The notes under the pieces are model-generated. The model was not told where the DNA came from. It did no database searches and saw only the letters and a program-made list of their open reading frames with translations. A stretch of 64,000 bases of DNA from contig JANYEE010000115.1 in NCBI GenBank assembly GCA_025363275.1, forward strand, positions 1 to 64,000, given 5' to 3'. Below, one piece after another: positions 16,303-23,671 of the stretch. Source of the DNA: Burkholderiales bacterium. GTDB lineage: Bacteria > Pseudomonadota > Gammaproteobacteria > Burkholderiales > Burkholderiaceae_C. The translations under genes and the position numbers were made by a program. Each line of letters starts with the position of its first letter. The stretch's first letter is position 1.

Positions 16303-17346
16303 ATGACCCCCAATGCCAGTGCAAGCCCTCGCGGCCTGGATCGCAGGCAGCTATTGGGTGTGGCGGCTGCAGCTGCATTGCAGTCTGTGGCTCCATCGGT
16401 TTGGGCTAAGCCCGATCCCTTGTTGGTGGGCGGCCTGCCAGTCACCTGCAATCTGACATTGCCTGTGGCCTGCGTGGCCAAGGCTACCGCCAATAGCGCC
16501 GACAAAAGCGGTGCGCCGAAGTTTGAATACGAGTACAGCAAGTACAACGGCTGGCCCGAGATTAAAGAGTCGTTGATGACTGGCCGCATTCAGGCGGCCT
16601 ACATGCTGGCGCCGCTGGTGATGGATTTGGCGGACAAAAAGATCCCGGTCAAGATCGTGTCACTGGGCCACCGCTCGGGTGCCGTCATCATGGTGCGCAC
16701 CGATTCCAGCTTTCAGCGTTTCAAGGATTTGACTGGCAGGCGCATTGCCATTCCCAGTCGCTTTGCGGTGGATTTCTTGTTCTTACGCAAGATGCTGGCG
16801 CAAGAGGGCATGTCGCCTAAAGACGTGCAGATTGTGGAGATGCCGCCGCCTGATATGCCTGCGGCGTTGTACGCCAAAGCGGTAGACGCCTATTGCACCG
16901 GCGAACCCTTTGGCGCAGCGGCCCAGCGCGCAGGCTACGCGCGGGCGCTGCGCATGACGCGCGATGAATGGCGCAACTACATTTGCTGCGTGTTAACTGT
17001 GCGCGAAGAGCTGATCCGCGACAACCGCCCGCTGGTGCAAGACTTGGTAAACCACGTGATGGGCGCAGGCCAGTGGCTGGACCAGAAGCAGGACAACCGC
17101 AACAAAGCTGTGGCGATTGCGGCCGGGCGCAAGTTCTTTAACCAAGACCCCAACATCATCAAGTTTGTGATGGAGAACCCGACCGACCGCGTGACCTATG
17201 GCGACCTGCGCATGATCCGCTCGGAGTTTGAGGAGCTGATGCAACTCTCCGTAGAAGCGGGCACACTGAAAGCCCCGGTGCCGTATGAGAAGTACATGGA
17301 CGAGAGCTTTACCAAAGCCAGCCGTGCGACCACCATTGCGTTGTGA
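16303..17346 (+). CDS. NitT/TauT-type ABC transporter substrate-binding protein
   Basis: A 347-residue periplasmic binding protein of the NrtA/CmpA/SsuA-like fold. The N-terminus has a twin-arginine-like export signal (LDRRQLLGVAAAAALQ) ending near VWAKP. Family blocks: the GGLPVTCNLTLPVACVAK opening, YNGWPEIKESLMTGRIQAAY, KDLTGRRIAIPSRFAVDF and DAYCTGEPFGAAAQ. The ATG at 16303 was chosen over an upstream GTG because it begins the signal peptide. The ligand could be nitrate, bicarbonate, sulfonate or another small anion. The neighbouring SCO and cupredoxin genes are atypical for those and hint at a metal-linked role. Its stop overlaps the SCO start (GTGA). Confidence 0.88.
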   Translation: MTPNASASPRGLDRRQLLGVAAAAALQSVAPSVWAKPDPLLVGGLPVTCNLTLPVACVAKATANSADKSGAPKFEYEYSKYNGWPEIKESLMTGRIQAAYMLAPLVMDLADKKIPVKIVSLGHRSGAVIMVRTDSSFQRFKDLTGRRIAIPSRFAVDFLFLRKMLAQEGMSPKDVQIVEMPPPDMPAALYAKAVDAYCTGEPFGAAAQRAGYARALRMTRDEWRNYICCVLTVREELIRDNRPLVQDLVNHVMGAGQWLDQKQDNRNKAVAIAAGRKFFNQDPNIIKFVMENPTDRVTYGDLRMIRSEFEELMQLSVEAGTLKAPVPYEKYMDESFTKASRATTIAL

Positions 17347-17969
17347 ATGACTTTCTGATGAAAAGAACGACCGGGTCATGGGCCCGTTGGGGTGCGTTGC
17401 TGCTGGCGGGTTTGCTGATGCAATGGGGGGTATGGGCGGCCACGGCACCTGCGCCTTTGAAGCTTAAAGCCGGCGTTTTTGAGCCTCCCGGCGCGGCACC
17501 AGAGTTTGCGTTGCGGGGCTCCAATGGCACAGACCTGAAGCTGAGCAACTATCGCGGCAAGCTGGTGCTGATGCTGTTTGGCTTTACCAACTGCCCCGAG
17601 GTGTGCCCCACCACGCTGGCCACACTGGCAGAGGCCCGCAAGACGCTGGGGAAAGAAGCCGATGCCGTGCAGGTGGTATATGTGACGGTGGACCCCGAGC
17701 GTGACGATGTAGGCCGTATCCAAAAATACCTGGCCGCGTTTGACACCAGCTTTGTAGGCGGCACGGCCAAGCCGCAGGTGTTGGAGGCCATGCGCAAGCG
17801 CTATGGCGTGGTGGCAGCCAAGTTGGAGTCGCCCACGGGCGGCTACGGCATGAACCACTCCACGTCGGTGTTTTTGATTGACAGGGTAGGGCGGCTGCGC
17901 GCGATGATGCCCTATGGGCATAGTGCTACGGACTTCGTGCACGACCTGCGTTTGTTGGCTGCGCAGTGA
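17343..17969 (+). CDS. SCO1/SenC-family copper chaperone/thiol reductase
   Basis: A 208-residue membrane-anchored thioredoxin-fold protein. An N-terminal helix (WGALLLAGLLMQWGVWAA) is followed by the SCO domain with the copper-binding pair NCPEVCPTT and the distal ligand in GMNHSTSVFLID, so all three ligands are intact. SCO proteins deliver copper to the CuA centre of cytochrome c oxidase or act as thiol reductases. Start is GTG at 17343 overlapping the previous stop, or ATG at 17358. Finding it inside an ABC transporter operon, away from any oxidase gene in this window, is unusual. Confidence 0.92.
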   Translation: MNDFLMKRTTGSWARWGALLLAGLLMQWGVWAATAPAPLKLKAGVFEPPGAAPEFALRGSNGTDLKLSNYRGKLVLMLFGFTNCPEVCPTTLATLAEARKTLGKEADAVQVVYVTVDPERDDVGRIQKYLAAFDTSFVGGTAKPQVLEAMRKRYGVVAAKLESPTGGYGMNHSTSVFLIDRVGRLRAMMPYGHSATDFVHDLRLLAAQ

Positions 17970-18457
17970 CAGACATCCGCATACCTGCTGGCACCCTGGG
18001 CTTTTTGACGGGCCAACGTCGCGTGCGATGGCTGGTGGGTGCTACCAGCCTGTTGACCGGGCTACTGGGTGCCGTGGCTTGGGCGGCCTTTGCACCGCTG
18101 GAACCCGATTCCCGCGATGAATTGTTTGAGATACCGAACGGCACCTATGCGCGCCGCATGGCGGGCGACAAGGTGGAGATATTGCCCGACACCATCCACC
18201 TGACGCTAGGGCTGAATGACACCCTGTTGCTGAAGAATCTGGACGATGTGCCGCAGGTGTTCGGCCCCGTGTTGATCATGCCGGGACAGAGTTTTCGGCT
18301 GCCATTTGAAAAAGCTTCGACCTACAGTTTTGCCTGCACTGCACACGCCAGCGGGCAAATGAGCGTGATCGTAGCCCCCAGCCCCACCGTGGGCTGGGAC
18401 ACCCTGCAATGGCGGCTGCGCCATTGGAAGAATAACCTGAACAAGAGCCTACCGTGA
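17966..18457 (+). CDS. Membrane-anchored cupredoxin-like protein with altered copper site
   Basis: A 163-residue protein with an N-terminal helix (~20-42, WLVGATSLLTGLLGAVAWAA) and a periplasmic cupredoxin-like beta-sandwich. The C-terminal ligand loop CTAHASGQM has the plastocyanin-type Cys-x2-His-x4-Met spacing. The position where plastocyanin-type proteins carry the first histidine (usually Pro-His) reads VPQVFGP, that is Gln instead of His. The protein may therefore bind copper weakly, by a different geometry, or not at all. GTG start and stop overlaps on both sides (GTGA) tie it to the SCO gene and the permease. Confidence 0.75.
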   Translation: MTDIRIPAGTLGFLTGQRRVRWLVGATSLLTGLLGAVAWAAFAPLEPDSRDELFEIPNGTYARRMAGDKVEILPDTIHLTLGLNDTLLLKNLDDVPQVFGPVLIMPGQSFRLPFEKASTYSFACTAHASGQMSVIVAPSPTVGWDTLQWRLRHWKNNLNKSLP

Positions 18458-19215
18458 CATTGCACGTAAAAAAGATACTGCCGCCCCTGGTGGTGATCGC
18501 CCTGATCATCGCCGTGTGGTGGTGGGTGGTGGTCCAATCTGAAAGTCCTATCTTTCCCACCCCTTGGCAGGTCGTGACCGGCACGCTGGAGCTGGCCGAA
18601 GACGGCACGCTGTGGGAGCACATTGGCGCATCGCTGATGCGTGTGAGCATAGGCTTTGGGCTGGCGATGCTGGTGGCCATTCCGCTGGGCTTGTGGATGG
18701 GTTGGGTGGACAGTGCCTACCGCACCTTCAATCCCATCTTCCAGATGCTGCGGCCCATCTCGCCCATTGCCTGGATTCCCCTGGCCATTTTGTGGTTTGG
18801 TGTCGGTGATGTGTCGCCCATCTTCCTGATTTTTATCTCGTCGGTGTTCCCGATGATTGTGCAAACCACATCTGGCGTGCACACCATTGAGCGGCGCTAC
18901 CTGCGCGCGGCAGCCAACTTTGGCGTGTCGCGCGCGGTGCTATTTCGCCGGGTCGTGATTCCGGCGGTGCTGCCTGAAATCATTGTAGGTATGCGCATTG
19001 GCATCGGCGTGGCCTGGCTGGTGGTAGTGGCGGCGGAAATGATTGCGCTGCGCTCGGGCCTGGGTTACCTGATCATGGATTCACGCAATGCCGGCAACCG
19101 CTATGACCTGGTCATTGCCAGCATGATCATCATCGGTGTGATCGGCCTGCTGCTCGATGGTATTACCCGTTTATTGGAACGACTGAAGACTGTGAAATGG
19201 CGCTATGTCCGATAA
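18454..19215 (+). CDS. NitT/TauT-type ABC transporter permease
   Basis: A 253-residue inner-membrane permease with about six helices. The cytoplasmic coupling loop is visible as ERRYLRAAANFGVSRAVLFRRVVIPAVLPEI, the classic EAA motif. Other family text includes PISPIAWIPLAILWFG and VAWLVVVAAEMIALRSGLGYLI, as in SsuC/TauC/NrtB. It starts with GTG overlapping the cupredoxin stop and ends 11 bp inside the ATPase gene. It forms the translocation channel for the ligand delivered by the upstream binding protein. Confidence 0.92.
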   Translation: MTLHVKKILPPLVVIALIIAVWWWVVVQSESPIFPTPWQVVTGTLELAEDGTLWEHIGASLMRVSIGFGLAMLVAIPLGLWMGWVDSAYRTFNPIFQMLRPISPIAWIPLAILWFGVGDVSPIFLIFISSVFPMIVQTTSGVHTIERRYLRAAANFGVSRAVLFRRVVIPAVLPEIIVGMRIGIGVAWLVVVAAEMIALRSGLGYLIMDSRNAGNRYDLVIASMIIIGVIGLLLDGITRLLERLKTVKWRYVR

Positions 19216-19975
19216 GAGCACAACAACCCACAAGATTGAAGTAGACGCCATCCGTAAAAGTTTTGTGTCTGCCAAAGGCACGCTGCCGGTGATTGGGGGC
19301 CTCAGTTTTACGGTGGCCGATGGCGAATTTGTGGCCATCGTAGGCCCGTCGGGCTGTGGCAAATCGACGCTGATGAACATCATTGCCGGTTTCGAGCAGG
19401 CCGACACCGGCACCGTGAAGGTGGACGGCGCTGAACTCTCGGGCCCCAGCCCCAAGGGCATCGTGATTTCTCAGCATGGCTCGGTGTTTCCGTGGCTCAC
19501 GGTGCAGCAAAACCTGATGTTCGGTCTGAACGATGATGACCATGGCGCTGGGCACAGCGAGCGCGCGGCGCTCGCCGACCACTATGCGGAGATGGTGGGC
19601 CTGAAAGGTTTTGAGAGCAGCTATCCACACGAACTATCAGGCGGCATGCTCAAGCGCGCCGAGCTGGCACGCGCCTTTGTCGTCAAGCCCGAAATTCTGT
19701 ACATGGACGAGCCGTTCTCCGCGCTGGACGCGCTGATGAACATGAAGATGCGCACCGAGCTGCTGCGCATCTTGGAGGAAGAGCGCCACACCGTATTGCT
19801 GATCACGCACGATGTGGAAGAGGCCATCTACATGGCCGATCGCGTGCTGGTGTTATCGCCCCGGCCCACTACCATCCAGGCCAGCTTTACGGTGGACATG
19901 CCGCATCCGCGCAAGCTGTCTAGCCCGCAGGCACAGGAGTTGCGCGAGGCGATTTTGAAAGAGCTGGGGCTCTAA
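19205..19975 (+). CDS. NitT/TauT-type ABC transporter ATP-binding protein
   Basis: A 256-residue ATPase. Walker A VGPSGCGKST, Q-loop region ISQHGSVFPWLTV, signature LSGGMLKRAELARAF, Walker B ILYMDEPFSALDAL and switch LLITHDVEEA are all present. The signature is followed by ML rather than the usual MRQR, a small departure. It closes the operon binding protein - SCO - cupredoxin - permease - ATPase. No terminator is obvious in the 12 bp before the convergent hypothetical gene. Confidence 0.94.
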   Translation: MSDKSTTTHKIEVDAIRKSFVSAKGTLPVIGGLSFTVADGEFVAIVGPSGCGKSTLMNIIAGFEQADTGTVKVDGAELSGPSPKGIVISQHGSVFPWLTVQQNLMFGLNDDDHGAGHSERAALADHYAEMVGLKGFESSYPHELSGGMLKRAELARAFVVKPEILYMDEPFSALDALMNMKMRTELLRILEEERHTVLLITHDVEEAIYMADRVLVLSPRPTTIQASFTVDMPHPRKLSSPQAQELREAILKELGL

Positions 19976-19987
19976 GCACACAGATTC

Positions 19988-20482
19988 CTATCGCGGTTTG
20001 GCGAAGCCGCCTTCAGCCCAGGCCACTGCGTTGGCGCGATTGAGTTTAAAGGACGGCAACACTTTCACTCGCGCCAGCAAGTCGCCACCATCATCGGTAG
20101 CTGACAACTGGGCTGCGGGATTTTCTTCATCGGGCGTGATGTCCAATGACACCGTCACGCGCGTGTCGTGCCCCGCAATCCGCGCTGTCACTTCCAGGCT
20201 TTGGTGCAACTCGGCGTGGCGTTGCTGCTCGCTGCGGCGTACAAACTCCGACGCAGTTTTGACCAGCGTGTTGAAGGCATTGATGTCCAGCGGCTTGGGG
20301 TTCTTTTTGTCGCGGCCCATGGTCCAGGGGCCTACCAGTGCGGGCTCGGCTTCGCCATCTTTGGTCATGGCCACAGCCCAGCCATCATCGTCTTCGTTTT
20401 TGATGACCTGCGCGGTCCAGCCGTCATTGCGCCACAGGCGGGCTTCGGTAATTTTGGTGTCGTCTTGCATATTTTGAGTCAT
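19988..20482 (-). CDS. Hypothetical protein, 164 residues
   Basis: No family recognised. The protein is soluble, acidic and charged, with no signal peptide, transmembrane segment or cysteine. The N-terminal part (TEARLWRNDGWTAQVIKN, DGWAVAMTKDGEAEPALVGPW) resembles small beta-rich proteins. The C-terminal half has an alternating pattern (VTARIAGHDTRVTVSLDI) that also suggests beta-strands, with an intervening helix (FNTLVKTASEFVRRSEQQRH). Codon use and GC match the neighbours and the frame is far longer than antisense shadows would explain, so it is likely real. It begins just downstream of repeat copy D and converges on the ABC operon. Confidence 0.75.
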   Translation of the reverse strand: MTQNMQDDTKITEARLWRNDGWTAQVIKNEDDDGWAVAMTKDGEAEPALVGPWTMGRDKKNPKPLDINAFNTLVKTASEFVRRSEQQRHAELHQSLEVTARIAGHDTRVTVSLDITPDEENPAAQLSATDDGGDLLARVKVLPSFKLNRANAVAWAEGGFAKPR

Positions 20483-20485
20483 TCG

Positions 20486-20550
20486 GGCTGGAGGCCCAGG
20501 TAAATAATGCCTTGGTAGCTATAAAAATCATAGCTATCTGGTCAGCGCTA
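20486..20550 (+). repeat. Dispersed intergenic repeat, copy D
   Basis: GGCTGGAGGCCCAGGTAAAT, then TGCCTTGGTAGC and the best hairpin of the set, TAGCTAT-AAAAATC-ATAGCTA, then GGTCAGCGCT. It covers the end of the frameshifted regulator reading frame (LALTR and stop) and the region upstream of the hypothetical gene. Confidence 0.88.
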
Positions 20551-20965
20551 GGCCGCCACGCAGGCGGGCCAGCACCGTGGCGCGCAGGGGGGGGCGGTGC
20601 GGACTGTAACAGTGCAGGCTAACGCTCCCGCATTTTGCCCACCAGCGCCTGGGCCTTGCGCACATGCGCGCCCACACGGACCACACCGGTGCGCTGCTAC
20701 CCGCGGCCTGCCCCAGCGTTTTGCCACCCGAGGCGACAAAGCCATCCAGTTTCTGTCGCGGGCTGATCGGCAGCAGCATCAACCCGAGCCCCAGTGCCTT
20801 GGCCAGCTCTGCGACGGTAGACAGGCGCGGATCGGTGCCCGTCGATTCAATGCGCTGCACCGTCATGCGTGTCATGGCCGCTCGCTGGGCCAGCTCGGCC
20901 TGGGTCAGACGTTGGGCCTTGCGCAGAGCGATGAGTTGGGTGACTATGCCAATAACAGTATTCAT
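20534..20965 (-). pseudogene. XRE-family (HipB-like) regulator with probable C-terminal frameshift
   Basis: Residues 1-75 form a clear helix-turn-helix (IALRKAQRLTQAELAQRAA, MTRMTVQRIESTGTDPRLS, ELAKALGLGLMLLP) like HipB-type repressors. From residue ~95 the frame turns into Arg/Trp/Pro/Cys-rich text (WARMCARPRRWWAKC) typical of an out-of-frame reading. The other frame there reads TGVVRVGAHVRKAQALVGKM and stops at 20619, which looks like a natural C-terminus. A one- or two-base change near 20680-20705 would explain this, either a true mutation or a sequencing error. The current frame only stops inside repeat copy D. No HipA-like toxin is adjacent. A perfect palindrome abuts its start codon. 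Confidence 0.65.
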
Positions 20966-20971
20966 TGAATC

Positions 20972-20987
20972 TCAAATGATAATTTGA
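20972..20987. promoter_or_regulatory. Palindrome at the XRE start codon, probable autoregulatory operator
   Basis: TCAAAT-GATA-ATTTGA is a perfect 6-4-6 inverted repeat beginning 6 bp upstream of the regulator's ATG, where it would cover the ribosome site. The flanking DNA (20966-21060) is AT-rich. The rest of the 400-bp gap to the antiporter gene shows only a doubtful ORF. Confidence 0.5.
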
Positions 20988-21062
20988 TGTGTCAAAAATC
21001 ACCTTAAATTTAAAAAATGCTAGCCAAATATAGCTTTTTATTCAGCGGTTAAAACCGCAAGC

Positions 21063-21347
21063 TTGGGTGTCCCGCGGCCCCAGCGCATTTCCGCCCGACT
21101 GAATCATGATGCTAAGAACAGTGGCTCGTATTTCTATGCGATGGGTTGCAGTGGCATAGCTGCGTTAGTGCCTGGAACCGAAGGGCAGACCCAGGTGATG
21201 AACAGTGCGCTTCAGAAAGACCAGACCGAGATTGAAGCAAGTTGCGCAAAGCCTGGGCTAACGGAGGCGGCTCGCAAGTGCGCTGAGGCGATTCTTTTGC
21301 CTACGCTATCCGCCACAGGCTGGAAGATCGCAGTGGTTTGGCGTTAA
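21063..21347 (+). CDS. Doubtful short ORF, 94 residues
   Basis: The frame starts at a TTG, and the first ATG is at 21141 (MGCSGIAALVPGTEGQT). No family recognised. The region after the ATG has believable amino-acid composition (helical, EIEASCAKPGLTEAARKCAEA, two Cys), and MGCSG faintly recalls a lipoprotein start, but there is no real signal peptide and no clear ribosome site. It could be a remnant of a longer gene or non-coding. It converges on the antiporter gene. Confidence 0.3.
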   Translation: MGVPRPQRISARLNHDAKNSGSYFYAMGCSGIAALVPGTEGQTQVMNSALQKDQTEIEASCAKPGLTEAARKCAEAILLPTLSATGWKIAVVWR

Positions 21348-21364
21348 TCAATCAGTTGGTCGAT

Positions 21365-22627
21365 TCAAAGAAGTTTGAAAGCCAGAATGGCAACCCCAGT
21401 GGGCCCCAGCGCGGCTAGCAGCAATCCCAGGGGATGGATTGCGTTTTCAGTAAATTTTTCTTTCAAAATGGCCGCCCCTGCCGGGTTTGGCGCGTTGGCT
21501 ATCAGGGTTAAGCCGCCGCCGGTCACAGCACCTGCTACCAACGCCACCTTGAACTCTTCGCTCAGACCCGTGACCAATGACCCCAAGTAGGTCAAGGCAG
21601 CGTTGTCAGTGATGGCAGTCAGCGCCGTAGCACCAAAAAACACCGAGTTAACGTTCATGCCCATTAAAACAGGCTCAAGCCACCACTGTTGCAAGCCACC
21701 CAAGACGACCAGACCTGCCAGAAAAAACGCCACCAGCAAGGCTTCTTTGAGAATCAACGGATTCTGGTGGCGCTGATAAGCCGTTGTGAACCCCATAAAG
21801 AACAGAAACAGCCCCATAAAAACTGCGGGGTGGTGCGAGAACACCACCACGAGTGCCAAGAAAACCCCATGCACCACGATGACCGATAGGGGTACCGTGG
21901 TATCGGAATCCTCAGGCGCTTGCTGGCCCATATGCCCCACGTCTTGACGGAACATCAGTGCTGCCGCTGTGGCGTTGATACCTACTGCTATGGCAGCCTT
22001 CCAACCAAAGTGGGTCAGCATGTAGACGAAGTCCCAGTTCCACTTGGTGGCAACCATTAGCACCGGGGGTGCGGCAAAGGATGTCAGCGTTCCGCCAATC
22101 GAAATGTTGACAAACAGCACACCCAAGGTGGCGTACTTCAGGCGTGTCGATGTGTCCTGTGAAAACAAGCTGTCACGCAGCATCAAGGCGGCCAAGGTCA
22201 TGGCCGCTGGCTCGGTGATGAATGAGCCCAGCAGCGGAACGAATGCCAGCACCAGAAAGTAGGTGGCCAATCCCTTTTGGAGTGGCAGGAGCCCGGCAAG
22301 CACGCGGACCGCCGAGGCCGCGACTTGCAGGACAGGACGCGTACCCGCTATCACCATGATGGCAAACACAAACATGGGTTCTGTGAAGTTGCGCGACTCG
22401 AGGTAGGCTGTGGCTTCTTGCTTGCCACTGATAAGAAACATAAAGAGCATCAGCACCATGGCCCAAAAACCAAACACGACTTCAACCTCACCCAGCAGAT
22501 GCCAGATCCCAGCGTGCCGCGGGTTGCGGTGCGCCAAGCCCTCAAAGAACTTGGTGGAGAAAGTGTGGACGACTGCGAGCGCGAAGAGCGCTGCGCCTAT
22601 TACTTGAATCAAGTTGGGTGTTTGCAT
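21365..22627 (-). CDS. Putative Na+/H+ antiporter
   Basis: A 420-residue membrane protein with about 11-12 hydrophobic helices, of the putative Na+/H+ antiporter family within the ion-transporter superfamily. Typical blocks: STKFFEGLAHRNPRHAGIWH near the N-terminus, LLGEVEVVFGFWA, GSFITEPAAMTLAALML, NISIGGTLTSFAAPPVLMV, TALTAITDNAALTYLGSLV and GGGLTLIANAPNPAGAAIL. The paired TEPAA and TDNAALTYL segments are the likely inverted-repeat hairpins carrying acidic transport residues. It stands as a single gene; the 138 bp upstream to the aldo/keto reductase gene hold nothing I can name. Confidence 0.85.
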   Translation of the reverse strand: MQTPNLIQVIGAALFALAVVHTFSTKFFEGLAHRNPRHAGIWHLLGEVEVVFGFWAMVLMLFMFLISGKQEATAYLESRNFTEPMFVFAIMVIAGTRPVLQVAASAVRVLAGLLPLQKGLATYFLVLAFVPLLGSFITEPAAMTLAALMLRDSLFSQDTSTRLKYATLGVLFVNISIGGTLTSFAAPPVLMVATKWNWDFVYMLTHFGWKAAIAVGINATAAALMFRQDVGHMGQQAPEDSDTTVPLSVIVVHGVFLALVVVFSHHPAVFMGLFLFFMGFTTAYQRHQNPLILKEALLVAFFLAGLVVLGGLQQWWLEPVLMGMNVNSVFFGATALTAITDNAALTYLGSLVTGLSEEFKVALVAGAVTGGGLTLIANAPNPAGAAILKEKFTENAIHPLGLLLAALGPTGVAILAFKLL

Positions 22628-22765
22628 GACTGTGCCTAGTGTGCGTGGCGGCCCGACCGACGCTGAAACCTGTAGCCACTGCCTTGCGCGGTAGCCACAC
22701 CCAATCCGATGTTATCGCGTCCACTGCGTCCAGTCCATTCCACCACGGCCCCGTCCAGATTAGAC

Positions 22766-23671
22766 TCAAATTTGCCCCGTCCAGCCCTGGTCATTCGCTA
22801 CAAAGGCGGCCTGCAGCTCTAACACCCACGCCGCATCCAACGGCCCCTTGGCAGCCCATTCCAAGCTGTGCAGCAAGTGCGCTGCTTTGGCCGTGCCCAC
22901 CACCGCACCGGTCACGCCTGCGGTGGCCAGAGCAAAGCGCAAGGAGATCTCGCCCCATTCCAGGCCGCGGTTGTCCAGGCCCATGGCCTGCCAGCGCAGC
23001 CAGTATTCCTCAGCGTAGTCGCCCATCGGGCGCCGGGCAAAGCGCCACGGGTGGTTGGCCACCGCGCGCTTGGCAATAAAACCCCTGTCTTGCATGGTGG
23101 GCATCAGCGCGCTGATGATGCGCTGGTCACAGATGTTCAGCGAGGCCATGAATCCATCAAAGCGGCCGCAGGCGATGGCGTAGGCCAGGTCGTCGTTCTC
23201 GCCCGAGTAGGCCATGGCGCGCACCTTACCCGCGCGCTTGGCGGCCTCCAGCGCGTCGATCACATCGCCACGTTCCAGGACGCTGCGCGGGCAGGAGTGA
23301 AAGTGGGCGATGTCGATGTGGTCGGTTTGCAGCAGGTGCAGCGCCTGATCTACGCCGGCGGTGATGCAGGGGCCAGTCCAATCCGGCACGCCAGGCACGC
23401 CATAACCCAGCTTGGTAGATATGACGACCTCCGCGCGCCGGTGCGCCAAGTGGCGGCCAATGCGCTCCTCGGAGATGCCGTAGCTGGGAGCGGTATCCAG
23501 TAAGTTGACGCCAGCGTCGACCGCCGTGTTCAGCATGCGGCCCACTTCGGCATCATCGAGCGCCGGGTCGCCAATTTGCGCTGCGCCCAAGCCCAGCGGG
23601 TTGATGAAGATATCGGTCTGGCCGTAGCGGCGCGGTGGGTACATTGTGCAGGTGGGTTTATTGGATGACAT
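22766..23671 (-). CDS. Aldo/keto reductase
   Basis: A ~301-residue NAD(P)H-dependent aldo/keto reductase. The catalytic tetrad regions are visible: Asp and Tyr in LLDTAPSYGISEERIG, Lys in VISTKLGYG and His in DIAHFHSC; the nucleotide-binding end shows GAVVGTAKAAHLLHSLEWA. Start is ATG at 23671 (MSSNKPT), overlapping the pulA end by 14 bp, or ATG at 23644 (MYPPRRYGQ). The track start at 23731 lies well inside pulA. Being directly behind pulA on the same strand suggests co-transcription with starch utilisation, but the substrate is unknown. Confidence 0.9.
   Translation of the reverse strand: MSSNKPTCTMYPPRRYGQTDIFINPLGLGAAQIGDPALDDAEVGRMLNTAVDAGVNLLDTAPSYGISEERIGRHLAHRRAEVVISTKLGYGVPGVPDWTGPCITAGVDQALHLLQTDHIDIAHFHSCPRSVLERGDVIDALEAAKRAGKVRAMAYSGENDDLAYAIACGRFDGFMASLNICDQRIISALMPTMQDRGFIAKRAVANHPWRFARRPMGDYAEEYWLRWQAMGLDNRGLEWGEISLRFALATAGVTGAVVGTAKAAHLLHSLEWAAKGPLDAAWVLELQAAFVANDQGWTGQI

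Noticed and set aside
20534-20965. HipBA toxin-antitoxin module
   Set aside because: The HTH protein is HipB-like, but no HipA kinase or other toxin gene is adjacent on either side.
21063-21347. Confident small gene between the XRE regulator and the antiporter
   Set aside because: TTG start, no ribosome site and no family match; kept only as a low-confidence feature.
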